Shown here: positions 15,978 through 23,475 of the stretch, in pieces | How positions within the stretch are numbered: position 1 is the first letter of the stretch | How the letters are laid out: each line of letters begins with the position of its first letter | Source: Pseudomonas sp. NKUCC02_KPG | GTDB lineage: Bacteria; Pseudomonadota; Gammaproteobacteria; Pseudomonadales; Pseudomonadaceae | NCBI RefSeq assembly: GCF_019345465.1 | Contig: NZ_JAHKRC010000018.1 | Span: 1 to 64,000, forward strand | Direction: 5' to 3' | Length of the DNA stretch: 64,000 nt | Position numbers and translations under genes: made by a program | The notes under the pieces: generated by a model | What the model saw: only the letters and a program-made list of their open reading frames with translations | Databases searched by the model: none | What the model was told of the DNA's origin: nothing

Positions 15978-16535
15978 ATGAATAAGTTGAGCGGCGTGGC
16001 ACTGGCAACATTGATGACCGTGGCAGCGAGCCCGGTGTTTGCAGGTTTCAGCCTGAGCGACGTGGCCAACGTGGCGGCGCAAGTGCAGGGTGCCAATGGC
16101 AATGGCGCGACCACCGACAAGTCGGCGCAAGCGGTGCAAATGCTGACCAAAGTCAACGAGCTGGGTGTAAAGCCTGAGCAGGCGGCGGGCGGTATCGGCG
16201 CGATGTTGAGCCTGGCGAAAAACCAGCTGACCTCCAGCGACTATTCCGAACTGACCCAGCAAGTGCCGGGCGTCAACAAACTGGCTGGCGCCGGTGCACT
16301 GGGCCAGTTGAGCCAGTTGGGCGGCCTGCTGGGCAAATCCAGTGGCGTGTCCGAGACCGCGACCAGCGCCGTCAGCAACGTGGCCAACACCGACCAGTTG
16401 AACAGTGCATTCACAGCCCTGGGCATGCAGGACGGCATGGTTGCCAAGTTTGCCCCGGTATTGCTGGAGTACTTCAAGGGCCAGAACGTCAGCACTTCGC
16501 TGCTGAGCAAGCTGGGCAGCGCCTGGGGCGTTTAA
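15978..16535 (+). CDS. DUF2780 family secreted protein
   Basis: A 185-residue protein with a clear Sec signal peptide (MNKLSGVALATLMTVAASPVFA, cleavage after about residue 22). The mature part is rich in Ala, Gly, Ser and Gln, with amphipathic helices (LTKVNELGVKPEQAAGG, LGQLSQLGGLLGKSSG) and no cysteines. It resembles DUF2780 (VcgC/VcgE) proteins of unknown function. The ATG at 15978 follows TGGAGG. The gene is divergent from the ECF sigma gene, which makes it a possible target of that sigma. The function is unknown. Confidence 0.75.
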   Translation: MNKLSGVALATLMTVAASPVFAGFSLSDVANVAAQVQGANGNGATTDKSAQAVQMLTKVNELGVKPEQAAGGIGAMLSLAKNQLTSSDYSELTQQVPGVNKLAGAGALGQLSQLGGLLGKSSGVSETATSAVSNVANTDQLNSAFTALGMQDGMVAKFAPVLLEYFKGQNVSTSLLSKLGSAWGV

Positions 16536-16581
16536 GGCTGGCAACTTTCACACCGTATTCTCTTTAAAAGGAAGTGCCCGT

Positions 16582-17082
16582 ATGAGGTCTGTTTTTGTGT
16601 TGCTGTCTGTATTGGCGTTGCCGGTGATGGCGGCCGAGCCGACCCTGTACGGGCGTTACGAATACATCAAGTTGCCGGAAATTGGTGAAACCCTTAAAGC
16701 CAAGATGGACACCGGAGCCCTGACGGCGTCGCTGTCGGCCAAGAACATTCAGACCTTTACCCGTGATGGTGACGAGTGGGTCCGCTTCCAACTGGCGACC
16801 GAAGGCGCGAGCAGCAAGGTGTACGAGCATAAAGTGGCGCGCATCAGCAAAATCAAGAGCCGCGCCGATGAAGATGATGAGAAAGAAGTCCCCGAAAGTG
16901 CCAAGCGCCCGGTGGTCGACCTGGAGATGTGCCTGGGTAACGTCAAGCGCACCGTGGAGGTCAACCTCACCGATCGCAGCAGCTTCAACTATCCGTTGCT
17001 GATCGGCGCCAAGGCGCTGCGCGAGTTTGGTGCCGCGGTGAACCCGGCCCGTCGTTACACGGCAGACAAGCCCGATTGCTGA
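16582..17082 (+). CDS. Exported retropepsin-like zinc protease family protein (PF05618)
   Basis: A 166-residue protein with a signal peptide (MRSVFVLLSVLALPVMAA). The mature part is a small beta-barrel with the aspartic-protease-like motif AKMDTGALTASLSA near residue 40 and a C-terminal LLIGAKALREFGAAVNPARRY. Both are signatures of the 'putative ATP-dependent zinc protease' family, to which RimB belongs. Catalysis has not been shown for exported members. It has its own AAAGGAAG ribosome binding site 46 bases after the DUF2780 gene, so the two may be co-transcribed. Confidence 0.8.
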   Translation: MRSVFVLLSVLALPVMAAEPTLYGRYEYIKLPEIGETLKAKMDTGALTASLSAKNIQTFTRDGDEWVRFQLATEGASSKVYEHKVARISKIKSRADEDDEKEVPESAKRPVVDLEMCLGNVKRTVEVNLTDRSSFNYPLLIGAKALREFGAAVNPARRYTADKPDC

Positions 17083-17087
17083 TTTAG

Positions 17088-17172
17088 GTGGGAGCGGGCT
17101 TGCTCGCGATGGTATCGACGCGCTTTAACTGCAAGACCGAGTCGATTGCATCGCAGGCAAGCCAGCTCCCGC
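17088..17172. repeat. REP pair (diverged right arm)
   Basis: The left arm GTGGGAGCGGGCTTGCTCGC is intact. The right arm GCAGGCAAGCCAGCTCCCGC has several changes. It lies between convergent genes. Confidence 0.8.
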
Positions 17173-17176
17173 CTGC

Positions 17177-17353
17177 TCAGCGCTTGAGCAAACCGCGCAC
17201 ACTGATCCACACCGGGATCCCCAGCCCGATCCAGCTCAAGATGTCCCACGCGCCGTCACCCAGTAGCGCGCTGAACAATCCGGTCACGCTCACAAGCCCA
17301 ATGGCCAGCGGGATGGAAAACACCTTCCAGAAGTTCGACTGACGCGGCCTCAT
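17177..17353 (-). CDS. Small membrane protein downstream of PepSY gene
   Basis: A 58-residue protein starting at ATG 17353, which overlaps the PepSY-protein stop by four bases. It has a short basic N-terminus and two hydrophobic segments (SIPLAIGLVSVTGLFSALLG and ILSWIGLGIPVWISVRGLL), so it probably spans the inner membrane twice. Small partners of this kind commonly accompany PepSY-TM proteins in iron-siderophore loci of pseudomonads; their function is not established. A longer open frame extends upstream inside the PepSY gene, but the coupled ATG is the natural start. Confidence 0.75.
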   Translation of the reverse strand: MRPRQSNFWKVFSIPLAIGLVSVTGLFSALLGDGAWDILSWIGLGIPVWISVRGLLKR

Positions 17354-18462
17354 CGAGCGTTCTCCCTGGCCGCACGTCGACGCACCCACCACAGGTACAA
17401 GCCGCTGGCGAGCACCACGATGGTCAGCAGGTCGAGGGCTGCCCAGAGGACTTTCATCGGCATGCCGCCGTAGTCGCCAAAGTGCAGCGGCTGGGACATG
17501 CCCATCGCATCCATGTACCACGGCCGTCCGGCCACCGCAGTGACGGCCAGGGTGCTGGCATCGATCAATACCGGTGTCAGCAGGTGCGAGGTCAGGTGCG
17601 TGCTGCCTTTCATGAATACGGCGTAATGGTGTTCGCTGGAGAAGCGTGTGCCGGGGAAGGCGATAAAGTCCGGGCGCATGTCGGGCGCGGCTTTTGCGGC
17701 GATCTCCAGCAGTTGGCTGGCCGGGGCGAGACGGGTCAGGGGCGGGGCCTCGCGGTAGGGTTCGATCATGGCGCTGAGGCTGTCATTGCGCCAGGCGGCG
17801 ATGATCAGGTCGGCGCAGGCGCTGATCACGCCGGTCACGCCCACCACCAAGGCCCAGGTCAGGGTCACGGCGCCAAGCAGGTTGTGCAGGTCGAGCCAGC
17901 GCAAGCGGGTGGACTTGTCGGTGCGCACCGTCGCGAATTCGTGGCGGCGCATGAAGGGTAGATACAGCACCGTGCCGGAGATGATCGCCAGCACAAACAG
18001 CAGACCCATGAAGGCCAGCAGCAGCTTGCCGGGCAGCCCGGCGAACATGTCTACGTGAAGGCGCAGCATGACCATCATGATCCCGCCATTGGCTGACGGA
18101 ACCTCTATGGCCTCGCCGGTGCGCGCATCGAGCATAAAGGTGTGGGACGAGTTGGGCTCGGTGCCCGCGGTGGCCGCCATGATCGTGAGGACGGCATTGG
18201 GTTCGTCTTCTTCCCAGCCGAAGTACTGCATGACCTCGCCAGGCCGATGAGCTTCGGCGGCGCGTACCAGTTGTTGCAGGTCGAGCGTCGGGGTGTCGGA
18301 GGGCAGTTCCTTGACCTGCGGCGCATCGCCCAGCAGGTGGTCGATTTCATGGTGAAAAATCAACGGCAAACCGGTCAGAGCCAGCATCAGCAAAAACGCG
18401 GTGCAAATCAGGCTGGTCCAGGTGTGGACAAAGGACCAGCGGCGGATGGTTTTGCTTTTCAT
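17350..18462 (-). CDS. PepSY-associated transmembrane protein (iron-regulated membrane protein family)
   Basis: A 370-residue inner-membrane protein. TM1 is near residues 12-35 (SLICTAFLLMLALTGLPLIF) with a HxxxH-type HHEIDH segment just after it, which could ligate haem or iron. PepSY-like periplasmic domains follow, with further TM segments around 150-170, 200-225 and near the C-terminus (VLWAALDLLTIVVLASGLYLWWVRR). Members act with TonB-dependent siderophore receptors, probably in reducing ferric-siderophore in the periplasm. It lies directly downstream of such a receptor gene. Confidence 0.88.
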   Translation of the reverse strand: MKSKTIRRWSFVHTWTSLICTAFLLMLALTGLPLIFHHEIDHLLGDAPQVKELPSDTPTLDLQQLVRAAEAHRPGEVMQYFGWEEDEPNAVLTIMAATAGTEPNSSHTFMLDARTGEAIEVPSANGGIMMVMLRLHVDMFAGLPGKLLLAFMGLLFVLAIISGTVLYLPFMRRHEFATVRTDKSTRLRWLDLHNLLGAVTLTWALVVGVTGVISACADLIIAAWRNDSLSAMIEPYREAPPLTRLAPASQLLEIAAKAAPDMRPDFIAFPGTRFSSEHHYAVFMKGSTHLTSHLLTPVLIDASTLAVTAVAGRPWYMDAMGMSQPLHFGDYGGMPMKVLWAALDLLTIVVLASGLYLWWVRRRAARENAR

Positions 18463-18487
18463 GAAAATCCTGAATGCGTAAACCCTC

Positions 18488-18515
18488 TGTGGGAGCGGGC
18501 AAGCCCATTCCCACA
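18488..18515. repeat. Compact REP hairpin
   Basis: TGTGGGAGCGGGC and GCCCATTCCCACA arms meet with only AA between them, so this is a collapsed REP pair without the usual 45-base centre. It lies between the receptor and PepSY genes, within the presumed operon. Confidence 0.75.
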
Positions 18516-18538
18516 GGAGTCAGGTGTCCCTTGGCGGG

Positions 18539-20974
18539 TTACCACTTGTAGTTGACGCTGGCCATTACGTTGCGGCGATCGCCGTAGTAGCAGTAGAAAC
18601 CGTCGCAGGTCGACAGGTATTCCTTGTCGAATACGTTGTTGGCATTAACCGAGACCGTGGCACCCTTGAGCGTTTTACTGACCTTGGAGAGGTCGTAATG
18701 CACGGCTGCGTCGTAGACGGTGTAAGCATCGGTGTGCCCGTAGGAAGCATCCGGCACATAGGCCATGCTGCCGATCGCAATGTTGTCGGTTTCACCAATG
18801 TAGCGAGCGCCAAAGCCCACGCCGAAGCCATCCAGCACGCCTTTGTGCCAGGTGTAGTCAGCCCAGATGGACGCCTGATGTTCAGGCGTCAGTGGCAGTG
18901 GACGGTTCTTGTCCAGCGGGTCGGACACCTTGGTCATTTTGGTGTTGGCGTAGGTGTAGGCGGCTGTCAGCTTCAGGTTGTCGTTGACGTTGCCCACGGC
19001 CTCCAGTTCTACACCGCGTACGTTGGCTTCACCCAGTGGTCGGCTGACACCCAGGGTATCGCTGAGCACAATGTTTTTGCGGGTCAGGTCATACACGGCT
19101 GCCGTGAACAGCATCTCGGTGCCGGGTGGCTGGTACTTGAGACCCACTTCGTATTGCTTGCCTGTGCCGGGTTTGAAGGCCTTGCCGCCAAAGCCACCCG
19201 GCTCGGCCTGGAACGATTCGGCATAGGAAACGTAAGGTGTGAAGCCTGAATCGAACACATAGCTCAGCGCGGCATTGCCGGTGAAAGCGCTGTCGTCACG
19301 TTTGTCGCGAGCGTTGTTTTCGTTGTAGAACGTGGTGTCGGTGTGCAGCCAGTCCTGGCGTCCGCCCAGGGTCAAACGCCAGTTATCCAGCGCCATCTGG
19401 TCTTGCAGGTAGAGGCCGGTATCACGGGTTTTCTGGTTGTAGTCGTTATAGGCGGTGTATTGGACGTTGCTGAAGTCTTGCCCGTAGATCGGGTTGATTA
19501 TGTTGCTGGCCGGGGCAGCGCCGTATTGCCATTTATAGTTGGTGTTGACGCGCTGGTGGTCGAGCCCGATCAGTACCGTGTGCTTGAGGGTGCCGGTGTT
19601 GAAGTCCGCCTGGAAGTTGTTATCCACGGCGAATTGACTGATGTCCTCGTTCACGATGTTGGCGCCGCGCTGCAGAGTGCCGTCGTCGGCAACCGAACCG
19701 TAATAACCGCCTGCCGTGATGCCCTGGAAGGACAGATCACTTTTTGTGTAGCGCAGGTTCTGGCGGAACTGCCACACATCATCAAAACGGTGCTCAAAGG
19801 CGTAGCCGAGTGCGTAGTAGGTTTTGTCGTAGAACTCCCACTTTGGATCACCCAGGTTCTCGTGAAACTTCACCTTGCCCGCTGGTGAGTCCACTTTGGT
19901 GCCCTGGATCGGCAAGAACTGGCTGGTGATGCCGGTGTCGTCACGATTGAACTGGCTGAGGAACGTCAGCTTGGTGTCTTCGTTGATGTTCCAGGTCAGG
20001 CTGGGCGCGATGTTGTAGCGTTTGTCTTCGTTATGATCGATTGCAGTGTTGCTGTCGCGTACCACGCCGCTGACTCGATACAAGAATTGCCCTTCATCAT
20101 CAATCGGGCCGGTGCTGTCGAAGCTGATCTGCTTGCGCTGGTAGCTGCCGACTTGTACCTGCACTTCATGGCTTGGGGTGTCTTGCGGGCGACGGCTGAC
20201 CATGTCCAGCAAGCCGCCAGCAGGTGTCTGGCCGTAAACCGATGATGCCGGGCCACGGAGCAGGGCTACGCGCTCCAGGTCCCAGGTTTCCAGCTTGGGC
20301 ATGGTGTAGGAACCCTTGGGCAGCGGCAGGCCGTCCAGAAACTGGGTCGGTTCAAAACCACGTACCTTCAGCCACTCCGAGCGGCTGTCGCTGCCGTAAC
20401 TGCTGGCCGTAACGCCGGGCATATAGCGCACCGCGTCATCCAGGTTCTGCACTGCCCTGTCCTGCATCTGGCTGCGTGTGGCAACGGAGATGGAGCGCGG
20501 AGCTTCTGCCAAAGAGGTATCGGTTTTGGTGCCCGACGCTGTGCGCTGGGCCAGGTAGCCATCAACCGGGCCCCAGGCGCTTTCGTAATTGCCCTGGCCA
20601 GAGATAGTCGTTGCCTCCAGGGCCAACGCACCCTGGGGGATTTCGATCAGTGTGAAGCTGCCAGCAGTGCCGGGCACCAGCTGCAACCCGCTCCCCTGCA
20701 ATGCTTCACGCAATGCAGTCGTGGCCTCGAACGTACCTTTGACCGGCGCCGAAGTTTTGCCCGCCAGCAAGGACGAGTCGATGGCCAGGGTGATGCCGGC
20801 CTGGCTGGCGATCTGATTCAGGGTGGCCGCCAAGGGTCCGGCGGGCAGGTTGTAGCTGCGCGCAGACGATGCCTGCTCGCCAGCAACCAGAACGGTACTG
20901 GTCAACGGGGCGCAGAGGGCGATGGCGATGGCTAACAGGCTGGGGCGCAACAACGTGTCGAGGGAGCGGGACAT
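18539..20974 (-). CDS. TonB-dependent ferric-siderophore receptor with N-terminal signalling domain
   Basis: An 811-residue outer-membrane receptor. A signal peptide covers roughly residues 1-33. The STN (secretin/TonB N-terminal) domain follows (YNLPAGPLAATLNQIASQAG, to about residue 115) and signals to a FecR-type regulator. The plug is at about 140-260 (APRSISVATRSQM, ERVALLRGPASSVYGQTPAGG), then a 22-strand barrel ending in the aromatic C-terminus NYKW. It resembles the FpvA/FoxA/FhuA-type ferric-siderophore receptors. The substrate cannot be read from sequence. The ATG at 20974 has AGGA upstream. The fecI-fecR pair upstream makes this a cell-surface-signalling uptake system. Confidence 0.93.
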   Translation of the reverse strand: MSRSLDTLLRPSLLAIAIALCAPLTSTVLVAGEQASSARSYNLPAGPLAATLNQIASQAGITLAIDSSLLAGKTSAPVKGTFEATTALREALQGSGLQLVPGTAGSFTLIEIPQGALALEATTISGQGNYESAWGPVDGYLAQRTASGTKTDTSLAEAPRSISVATRSQMQDRAVQNLDDAVRYMPGVTASSYGSDSRSEWLKVRGFEPTQFLDGLPLPKGSYTMPKLETWDLERVALLRGPASSVYGQTPAGGLLDMVSRRPQDTPSHEVQVQVGSYQRKQISFDSTGPIDDEGQFLYRVSGVVRDSNTAIDHNEDKRYNIAPSLTWNINEDTKLTFLSQFNRDDTGITSQFLPIQGTKVDSPAGKVKFHENLGDPKWEFYDKTYYALGYAFEHRFDDVWQFRQNLRYTKSDLSFQGITAGGYYGSVADDGTLQRGANIVNEDISQFAVDNNFQADFNTGTLKHTVLIGLDHQRVNTNYKWQYGAAPASNIINPIYGQDFSNVQYTAYNDYNQKTRDTGLYLQDQMALDNWRLTLGGRQDWLHTDTTFYNENNARDKRDDSAFTGNAALSYVFDSGFTPYVSYAESFQAEPGGFGGKAFKPGTGKQYEVGLKYQPPGTEMLFTAAVYDLTRKNIVLSDTLGVSRPLGEANVRGVELEAVGNVNDNLKLTAAYTYANTKMTKVSDPLDKNRPLPLTPEHQASIWADYTWHKGVLDGFGVGFGARYIGETDNIAIGSMAYVPDASYGHTDAYTVYDAAVHYDLSKVSKTLKGATVSVNANNVFDKEYLSTCDGFYCYYGDRRNVMASVNYKW

Positions 20975-21063
20975 TCGGCGGGTTCCTGAATGGAAATGTT
21001 TCTGATGCCTCTCTGCCGGATGAGAGTTGAAAAGTGATAGGGCTGATTGAAAATAATTTAGAT

Positions 21064-22041
21064 TCAGTTCGCCGACGGCTTGGCGCTGACGGTGATCCAC
21101 CACGGGGTACGTTGCTCGATACGCACTGGCAAGGTCGGCTGCAAGGCATTGAGCGACCGTTCGATGTTGTTCAGTGGAAAGCTGCCGGTGATGCGCAGGT
21201 CGGCGACTTCGGGGCCTACGCCCAGATGGCCGACGTGATAGCGACTGAGTTCGCTGACCATGTCGGCCAGGCGCACGTTGTCCAGCACCAGCATGCCCCG
21301 CGTCCAGGCGTCTGCCCCCGGGCTGAGGGTGAGCATCTGGCCCAGGTGGTCGCGGCGCATCAGGACCTGCTGGCCTTCGCTATAGATGATGTGGTCTGCG
21401 CTGTTCTCTGGGTGTGCTTCGACTCGCGATTGCAGCACGCTCAGGCGCGTGCCGTCGTCTTCGCGCTTGACCATGAACCGTGTGCCCAGTGCGCGCAGGC
21501 TGCCGTCGCGGGTTTGCACGATAAACGGTCGAGGGTCGCCATGGCCGGTCTCAACCATGATCTCGCCTTCCTGCAGGATGATGCGTCGGGTCGTTTCATC
21601 AAACTGCACATCGACTGCGCTGTGGGTGTTGAGGTTGAGCAGCGTGCCATCGGCCAGGCGCAACTGGCGTTGTTCGCCGGTGGCGGTGCGCTGGTCGGCC
21701 ATCCAGTAATCAATGGGCAGGTAGTTTTTACCGGCGAACAAGGCCAGCCCACATACCAGCGCGATACTGGCCAGGCCACTGCCGATTTTGCGCACCTGTC
21801 CCTGTGCGCCGTTGCGGGCATTGAGCAAGGCGTTGCGCGCCGGGATGCTGGTAGTGCTGAAGCGCTGATCGAGCATGCCCAGTTGCAGCCACGCGCGGGC
21901 GTGTTCTTCGCTGGCGCTGTACCACTTGGCAAATTCGGCCTGCTCCACGGCACTGCCGCTGCCGCAATCCAGGCACAACTGCCAGGCGATGGCGGCGTCC
22001 AGCACCTGAGAGGAAACCGGTTTGGTGTTGGCCTGGCTCAT
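21064..22041 (-). CDS. fecR: FecR-family sigma regulator (anti-sigma)
   Basis: A 325-residue protein. The N-terminal DUF4880 cytoplasmic domain (VLDAAIAWQLCLDCGSGS) binds the sigma factor. One TM segment, GSGLASIALVCGLALFAG, lies near residues 78-95. The periplasmic FecR domain (RQLRLADGTLLNLNTHSAVDV) follows, with a C-terminal secretin/STN-contacting region ending LPVRIEQRTPWWITV. The chosen ATG overlaps the sigma gene stop by four bases. It relays siderophore binding at the receptor to the sigma factor. Confidence 0.93.
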   Translation of the reverse strand: MSQANTKPVSSQVLDAAIAWQLCLDCGSGSAVEQAEFAKWYSASEEHARAWLQLGMLDQRFSTTSIPARNALLNARNGAQGQVRKIGSGLASIALVCGLALFAGKNYLPIDYWMADQRTATGEQRQLRLADGTLLNLNTHSAVDVQFDETTRRIILQEGEIMVETGHGDPRPFIVQTRDGSLRALGTRFMVKREDDGTRLSVLQSRVEAHPENSADHIIYSEGQQVLMRRDHLGQMLTLSPGADAWTRGMLVLDNVRLADMVSELSRYHVGHLGVGPEVADLRITGSFPLNNIERSLNALQPTLPVRIEQRTPWWITVSAKPSAN

Positions 22042-22562
22042 GTCGGTTCGCCATACAAGGCGATATAGCACTGGCGGATGCCCTGGGCCAGATACTGGCG
22101 TACGCGGGGCACAGACACGCCAAGGCGTTCGGCGATTTCAGCGTGGGTCAGTCCATCCAGACGGCTGTGAAGGAAGGCTGCACGGGACTTGCTCGACAGC
22201 TTGCCCAGCAGGCGATCGATGGCCCTGAGGTCTTCAAGGATCAGGTGCTGGGCTTCGGGTGAGGGGTGTTCGGCCTCGGGGATCAGCATCAGCTCGTTGA
22301 GCCAGGCCTGCTCCAGTGCCACGCGGCGAAAATAGTCGAACAGCAGGCCCTTGGCGATGGCCGCCAGCAATGCCCGTGGTTCGCGGGGGGCTTGCAGTCC
22401 TGGGCGGCCGAGCAGGCGCACAAACGTGTCCTGACTCAGGTCTTCGGCCCGCTGCGGGCAGGCCACGTTACGCCGCAACCACGCCAGCAGCCAGCCGCGA
22501 TGGTCGCGATAAAGCGCTCCAACCAGCTCACTGTGTGGGTTTTGGACTGACGACAAAGACAT
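22038..22562 (-). CDS. fecI: FecI-type ECF sigma factor
   Basis: A 174-residue iron-starvation sigma factor. Region 2 has LVGALYRDHRGWLLAWLRR and AEDLSQDTFVRLLGR. Region 4 has LSSKSRAAFLHSRLDGLTHAEIAERLGVSVPRVRQYLAQGI. The ATG at 22562 lies after a Fur-box-like sequence at 22581-22599. The frame could also start four codons earlier, at 22574. It is expected to transcribe the receptor gene 20974-18539 after FecR activation. Confidence 0.93.
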   Translation of the reverse strand: MSLSSVQNPHSELVGALYRDHRGWLLAWLRRNVACPQRAEDLSQDTFVRLLGRPGLQAPREPRALLAAIAKGLLFDYFRRVALEQAWLNELMLIPEAEHPSPEAQHLILEDLRAIDRLLGKLSSKSRAAFLHSRLDGLTHAEIAERLGVSVPRVRQYLAQGIRQCYIALYGEPT

Positions 22563-22580
22563 CACCGACGGCAAGTTTTA

Positions 22581-22599
22581 ACTAACGATAATTATTCGC
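22581..22599 (-). promoter_or_regulatory. Putative Fur box upstream of fecI
   Basis: Read on the minus strand, GCGAATAATTATCGTTAGT matches the 19-base consensus GATAATGATAATCATTATC at 12 positions by eye. It lies 19 bases before the fecI start, where iron-bound Fur would block transcription. Confidence 0.6.
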
Positions 22600-22675
22600 G
22601 ATTGTGTCAGAGGGAATGGTCCTACGCAATTGACGCTCATCGGATGGCAGACCGGGAGGGGTAAAAACCATTTTT

Positions 22676-22762
22676 TGTGGGAGCGGGCTTGCTCGCGATG
22701 AAATCGCTGCGGTGTGTCTGATGGACCGGGTTGTTTGAATCGCGAGCAAGCCCGCTCCCACA
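22676..22762. repeat. REP pair, GTGGGAGCGGGCTTGCTCGCG family
   Basis: Near-perfect arms TGTGGGAGCGGGCTTGCTCG and CGAGCAAGCCCGCTCCCACA. It lies immediately after the exonuclease stop codon at 22765. Confidence 0.92.
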
Positions 22763-22764
22763 GA

Positions 22765-23475
22765 TTAAAAACCGTGCATCTGCTTGCGCCGTTGCCACTG
22801 GTTCAGCCGCTGTTGCAGGGCCTGGGGGGTGTCGATGCCTTGGGTGCGGGCACGGCTGAACAGGATCAACGCCAGTTCGGCGGTGGCCAGGGCATCTGCG
22901 CTGGCGTTGTGGCGGTCTTCGACCTGCAGGTTGAAGTGGTTGATCCATTGATCAAGTCCGGCTTCGCGCAGATTCACCTGGGGACAAAGCATGGGTGCCA
23001 GTGCCGCCACATCCAGAAACGGATGCTGCAAGCGGTAGCCCAGGCTGTCCTTGAGGGCACGGGCGAGCATGTGCTGGTCAAACGGCGCATGGAACGCCAG
23101 CACCGGGCTGTCGCCAACAAAATCCATGAAGTCGAGCAGGGCATCGACCGGGTCGCTGCCTGCGGCAATGGCGGCAGGCCCCAGCTCATGGAGCAACATG
23201 CTGGGGCTCAAGGGGTTGTCGGGGCGCAGCAGGGTGCGTTCAAACCCCTGGCTGAAGTCAATGGCGCCGTCCTCAATGACCACCGCACCGATCGACAGCA
23301 CTTGGTCGCGATTGAGGTTCAGGCCGGTGGTTTCCAGATCGACCACCACCCAGCGTTGCGTGCGCATGGGTGTCTCGCTCAACCCGCAGGCGGTCGGCAG
23401 TCGCAGCAGGCGCTGATGCTGCTCAAGGCTGAGCACCGGTTTTTTGCGTGGCAACAACCATGACAGCAGGCTCAT
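22765..23475 (-). CDS. DnaQ-like 3'-5' exonuclease
   Basis: A 236-residue DEDDh exonuclease of the Pol III epsilon superfamily. Visible motifs are ExoI DLETTGL (about residue 46), ExoII around FHAPFDQHML, and ExoIII H-N-A-S-A-D near 190. A basic N-terminus (LLPRKKP) precedes the fold. There is no polymerase-associated C-terminal tail, so this is not the replicative epsilon subunit. The start overlaps the stop of the upstream cNMP/CBS/DUF294 gene by four bases, implying a joint function. The substrate is unknown. Confidence 0.88.
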   Translation of the reverse strand: MSLLSWLLPRKKPVLSLEQHQRLLRLPTACGLSETPMRTQRWVVVDLETTGLNLNRDQVLSIGAVVIEDGAIDFSQGFERTLLRPDNPLSPSMLLHELGPAAIAAGSDPVDALLDFMDFVGDSPVLAFHAPFDQHMLARALKDSLGYRLQHPFLDVAALAPMLCPQVNLREAGLDQWINHFNLQVEDRHNASADALATAELALILFSRARTQGIDTPQALQQRLNQWQRRKQMHGF

